Shown here piece by piece: positions 60,092 through 64,000 of a stretch of DNA of 64,000 nt. The stretch's first letter is position 1; each line of letters starts with the position of its first letter. The stretch covers positions 3,868,027 to 3,932,026 of the forward strand of contig NC_054390.1 in NCBI RefSeq assembly GCF_001625195.1, given 5' to 3'. Source of the DNA: Drechmeria coniospora. Taxonomy: Eukaryota; Ascomycota; Sordariomycetes; Hypocreales; Ophiocordycipitaceae. The notes beneath the pieces were generated by a model, which saw only the letters and a program-made list of their open reading frames with translations, was not told the origin of the DNA and did not search any database. Made by a program: the position numbers and the translations under genes.

Positions 60092-61544
60092 TACCACTGG
60101 GACTCCGTGACTACATCACGGCAGGTCCTCGTCACATCAACGAGATAAGCGGCCTTGCTGTTGCCAAGGTTTGGCATGATGGTCAGCGAGGGTGCGGGAC
60201 AAATGAAACAAAAAAAGTACCGCCGTGATGGTCAGCAGCTAGCGATGAAAGCGTCCTGTCAGCATGGGTCAATGTTGGCCTTTGGGATGAACCGTGCAAG
60301 GGGTCAGATTTCGTCGACGAAGGGACCATTTGTCCCTCACCGATGCCACTGGAAAGAGCAAGCATGCTTTCGCACCTCGCCGACACAACTCGTGAGGGGT
60401 GAACCGCTGCCCTAAGCCGCCCGACGAGGACGATAATCATGGCCTACGACAGGTTGGCCAACTCTCCCAACGACAAGATTGGATGGAAGCGTAGCTGCTG
60501 ATCAAGGGGACGGAGTCGGGACGGTGTACAGCGCGTTGGGCGTGCGATGATTGGTGCCACAACGGCCAAGGGCGGCCAAGAGGAGATGCGCCTTGAAGGG
60601 TCCTTCGGATCTGTCGGCGTGTTTACTCATGATGGTGCATGACCATGTTATATTTAGCTGCCATTAGGCATCTTGGGTGCCGTCCTGCTCGAGCAGAAGT
60701 AGATGTCGTTGGCATGATAGGATGTGGGGTCTTCCGATTCTCTCCCCCAAGCTTCCGCCCGAGACGGTCCGCACTCCGAGGTCGTTGCTCCGGTTGAACC
60801 GCCACCATTGGCTCGTCCGTGGGTTCCATGTCCGAGAGCGAATGTGGGCGGCAACGAGCAGGGTGACGATTGTGGGCAAGGTCGGCGCCGGGAGCCCTGG
60901 GCCGGTTTGAAGACGGCATCGCTGACGTGATCGCCTCCGGTGTACATTTCCGTCTGAAATGCTCGACGGGAGAACGTGCGGCCCATCTTTGGCTGCACAT
61001 GGGTCTTCCTTGCGGCCTTGTTTGAAGCTGGAGATGAGAGCGTCCAAGCGTGCAAGTCGCCTTGTTCAACACGGCCATGCCACAGCCTCATGGCGCCATG
61101 GCACCCGACGTTCTGCGGATCGAACATCAGGCGGTCCGGTGCTGTTGACAAAGCGCGGCTTCCAACACAACATGGCTGTCTCGCACGATTCATCCGCTGA
61201 TGCTTTCGTCCCGCTGCTGCGAACTGTACAACTCGGGGGCGAATGCAAGCCGGCCAGGGTCACGGGACGAAGGCGAGAAGGTCCGATGCTTTCGCAAGGT
61301 TCGCCGATGACCCGTTTGGGGAGGAAATCGACTGCCGGGCGGTCGTGATGCCCGACATGGCGAATGGCGCCGTCAAAACGGACAGATGCTCTCGCTGGAT
61401 TCGATCTGCATCGTTGCCTTTCAAAGCGTCTTGGCGTGGGAGGTCTGTTCTCGCAGGATGAAGTAATACTGTATTACTATCCATCGTGCCCCGCAGTTGT
61501 GGATGATGTCGATGGCGGGCAGGCGTGGCCTTGCTTGCACTTTC

Positions 61545-62494
61545 CTAGGACTTTTGCCACTTCGATATGGCACTGCACCGCACCAGTTCGTCACGGTACA
61601 GCTCGGGGAAAATATCCCGTGCGTCATGTTTCCAGTCCCCGGCACCACTGCGCTGGAAGAACTTGACATGCTCCAGTACTCCGGATACCATCCGCCGTCC
61701 TCCCAATCGACGAGGCCAACAATCCTGCCCTCTTGGAGGAGAATATTTCTCAGTGCCAGATCGCAATGGGAAAGGCAGATGCGGTGATTCGTCCGCATCC
61801 CTCGAGAGAAGGCCTCGCGCAGGGGTGGAGGTATTTGGTCGAAAAGGCTTGAAAGGAGAAACTCGTTGAAGGTCTTCTCGTCACGGCACGGAGGGGACGA
61901 GTAGGTGCAGTGGAGCCTCGTATCCCGAATTTCGGTGCCGTCACAGGCGCCGATGAGATGGGGAGGGGGAGCGACGGATCTCATCTTTCCACCACGTCTC
62001 GAACCTGCCGGGCAATCACCTTCGTTTCTTCCACCGTCATGGTGGGCCGAAGTTGACCGAGGGGTTGCCCTTGGATGTAGCTCATTCGTCTCCGATTCTG
62101 GCCATCCGACGACTTGTACGCCTCGCAGACACGAGGGACCGGGAATCCGGCGGGCGCGCGCCGCTACTCTGAGTGCATCCGCCTCGCCGATTGCCATCCG
62201 CTTCCCAGACTTGACGACAGTGTTGTCGGGATAACGAATCACCCTGCGGTCGAACAGGCGATGCAAAACCACGGCGCCTACGGGGAAATTCAGTTCCATG
62301 ATTCCATAGCGACAAGAATTGGGACCGCAGTAGGGGGACCAACCTGGCTCGATGTCGTCGTCAGTCTCCGACTCATCCGACAACCTTGCTTCACCCTTTG
62401 CTGTCCGCACTTCGTGTAGCCTCGCAGATGATGCTGATTCTCCGGCGTGCTTGCCGCGTGAGGAGACACGGCATAGACCACCACGCCCGGGCAA
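61545..62494 (-). pseudogene. Aminoglycoside phosphotransferase (APH)-family kinase, frameshifted
   Basis: Recognisable as the fungal APH/choline kinase-like family (PF01636): NFPVGAVVLHRLF, VVKSGKRMAIGEADALRV, LIGACDGTEIRDTRLHC, LSHCDLALRNILL (catalytic HxDxxxxN block; Brenner-type) and VGLVDWEDGGWYPEYW (metal-binding D). Three single-base indels break it. An extra base in a C run (GGG at 62141-62143 on the plus strand) shifts the PVPRV region. A missing base in an A run (61986-61988) restores frame before MRSVAPPP. A missing base (61673-61674) after PEYW moves the tail VKFFQRSGAGDW into another frame, ending at 61545. No intron can explain 1-base shifts. All three are in homopolymers, so assembly error is possible. 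The true start is uncertain. Confidence 0.8.
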
Positions 62495-62875
62495 TGCTGA
62501 TTCTCCATGGATTCGACGACTGGGGGTGGTCCTGAATGCTCGGGTTCGATGGGACTCTCCCGGCTGTGAAATGCTTCATCGCCGTATGAAGGCCATGGAA
62601 GGCCAACCCTAGGCGGCTAATTGGGCACCTGCCTACTAGCAGTACTCGTAGTCACGTAGGGGCTGGTGATGGGCCGGAAGTCACCACTGCAGTATCTACC
62701 AGCTTGGACTGCAGCTGATGGTGGCACGTGAACGCTCACGTCGGGAACCACGTGTATTACTTGTGCGATGCCCATTCTCGTGCATGCACGCTCGTCCGAT
62801 GGATATAATGCATGCTGTAGAATCGAGCAGGCGTGATTCTAGGTTGAACTCGACGTACCTATAGTTCCACTCGAA

Positions 62876-62914
62876 TACTGATCATTTACTGATCATTTAC
62901 TGATCATTTACTGA
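62876..62914. repeat. 11-bp tandem repeat
   Basis: TACTGATCATT repeated three times plus a partial fourth copy; each unit contains the palindrome TGATCA. Confidence 0.85.
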
Positions 62915-63244
62915 CAGAGGATGACTGCTCTTCGTTATAATACATGCGTACTTGTAAATGCAACTATTCATACTTGTAGGTGCCCGCGAACCAACGCGGG
63001 CCTGCGCCAGTGCTGATAGTGCAGCTTGGCTGGCTGTTGCGACCGCCGAACGATGAGCAGAGCCATAGAGGACTAGAAGTAAGTGAATGAATGAATTCGT
63101 ACTGGCCATGCATGCGAGTTCTCCGCACACAAGAAGCTGATACAAATTCCCTGCATACTCTACGAGTTCTTGTTTCGTGGTTCGGGTGTATGTATGCATG
63201 TAGAGGCATGGAGGAATCGTATATGGCGGTACCTGTAGTTACGT

Positions 63245-63370
63245 GTGCTGTACGGAGTACGGAGTATTACTGTACAGTATTTGTACGGAGTAGGTACAGT
63301 ACTAAGTAAGTTACAGCATACAATACGGAGTACGGAGTAAGTACGGAGTACAGTACTCCGTACTTATAAT
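63245..63370. repeat. GTAC-word cluster with 13-bp-stem hairpin
   Basis: Overlapping TACGGAGTACGGAGTA units at about 63253 and 63324, then a perfect inverted repeat at 63338-63366. Confidence 0.75.
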
Positions 63371-63674
63371 GTCAAACACATGCTAGTCTCCTTCGGGACA
63401 ACTACCCCCCTTCTTCTTCAACGTGGCCGTTGTGCACAACGTCCCACCCGCGGCGTATTTCTCCCACGCACAATTCCAACTGCCCTGGCAACCATGCCGC
63501 CGCGCCCCCCCCCTTAATTAACGGCATCCGTCCCCAGCCGCGCGGAGCAACAGTCGTGGTGGCAGCGAGACGTGAGACCTGTAATTTTGGCCTGCCATGC
63601 CCGCCGAGCCCCTTCACCCCCTTTCCCCCCCCCCCCCCCCCCGCCATTGACCCCCTCTCACCCCCACTACGAAC

Positions 63675-63860
63675 ACTACAGTACAAGTACCTACTAACGG
63701 GATATTTTGGCAAGTGCACCTACAATACATGTCCCACATACTGGATGCAAGTACATTGCCTGTGGGTTCCAAGTACTTTCAAGTACAGCTGGTAGTGCGG
63801 GACAGCTGCGACGGCAAAGAGCTAACAGGTACGGTACTCCGTACAGTACTGTAGCACCGC
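63675..63860. repeat. Small GTAC-word cluster
   Basis: ACAGTACAAGTACCTAC, AAGTACTTTCAAGTACAG and GGTACTCCGTACAGTACTG words near the window end. Confidence 0.5.
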
Positions 63861-64000
63861 CATCTTGTCCGCCTATCTGGGCATGAGCTCGCGGACTTTC
63901 GCCTGCAACCTTGCCCCTCCTCCCTCGTTCCCGGAAATCCCACTTCTTTGCTCCTCCACTCACGTCTCACATTTCCTCCAAGCCGTGCTCGCTCGACAGT

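Larger units (their letters stand above)
59913..61544. other. Intergenic region between the secreted protein gene and the APH pseudogene
   Basis: Holds the promoter elements of the secreted-protein gene to about 60120, then GC-rich DNA with overlapping frames (up to 179 codons) that show no domain. Confidence 0.5.
62495..64000. other. Intergenic right end of the window
   Basis: No supported gene. Contains an 11-bp tandem repeat, two GTAC-word clusters, a hairpin and a C run near 63626-63642. Confidence 0.55.

Noticed and set aside
60623..61193. Minus-strand open frames up to 179 codons
   Set aside because: Three frames open at once, no domain; typical of GC-rich noncoding DNA.

Overview
The window is nuclear DNA of a filamentous ascomycete, most likely Hypocreales (inference). 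Supporting signs are a GC-rich genome with strong GC bias at third codon positions, short GT-AG introns (67-83 bp where measured in most genes) with CTRAC-type branch sites, a Fot/pogo transposon inactivated in the style of repeat-induced point mutation (RIP), and large secreted proteases of the kind common in insect- and nematode-associated Hypocreales. I resolved 14 protein genes, one phosphotransferase pseudogene and one dead transposon; the rest is unusually long intergenic DNA.

Layout. 1-21 kb: a bacterial-type PARG-like protein (+), SEC24 (-, three exons), a 4 kb gap, histone H1 (+, five exons), a proline-rich NPF-motif protein (+), and a Q/P-rich predicted nuclear protein (-, two exons, coding minisatellite). 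22-24 kb: vacuolar aspartic protease PEP4/PepA (-, three exons). 23.6-32.8 kb: a gene-free block centred on a 1,864 bp Fot-like element with a TA target duplication. 32.8-45.3 kb: a WSC-domain wall sensor (+), a Nup37-like beta-propeller protein (+), the DEAD-box helicase DHH1 (-) and a cytochrome b5-acyl-CoA dehydrogenase fusion (-). 47-53 kb: two divergently transcribed secreted proteases, a large PA-domain subtilisin (-) and an atypical S1 protease (+) in a locally AT-richer stretch. 54.7-58.4 kb: an RMD1/DUF155 mitochondrial protein (+) and FEN1/RAD27 (+). 59-62.5 kb: a six-exon, 130-residue secreted protein with six cysteines in the mature part (-), and an APH-family pseudogene with three single-base indels (-).

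Most genes are housekeeping: COPII coat, chromatin, vacuolar proteolysis, nuclear pore, mRNA decay, fatty-acid oxidation and replication/repair. They are interspersed with accessory genes (secreted proteases, small cysteine-rich protein, broken phosphotransferase) next to gene-poor DNA. No secondary-metabolite cluster, operon, rRNA, tRNA or CRISPR array is visible.

The most unexplained signal is intergenic. Dense clusters of short words built around GTAC, mainly GTACGGAGTAC and its complement GTACTCCGTAC, plus AAGTACTTGTAC- and ACTGTACAGT-like words, fill many gene-free stretches and avoid coding exons. Several form perfect hairpins with 11-13 bp stems. The other candidate for something new is the multi-exon secreted cysteine-rich protein, whose exons are too short to stand out as open reading frames.
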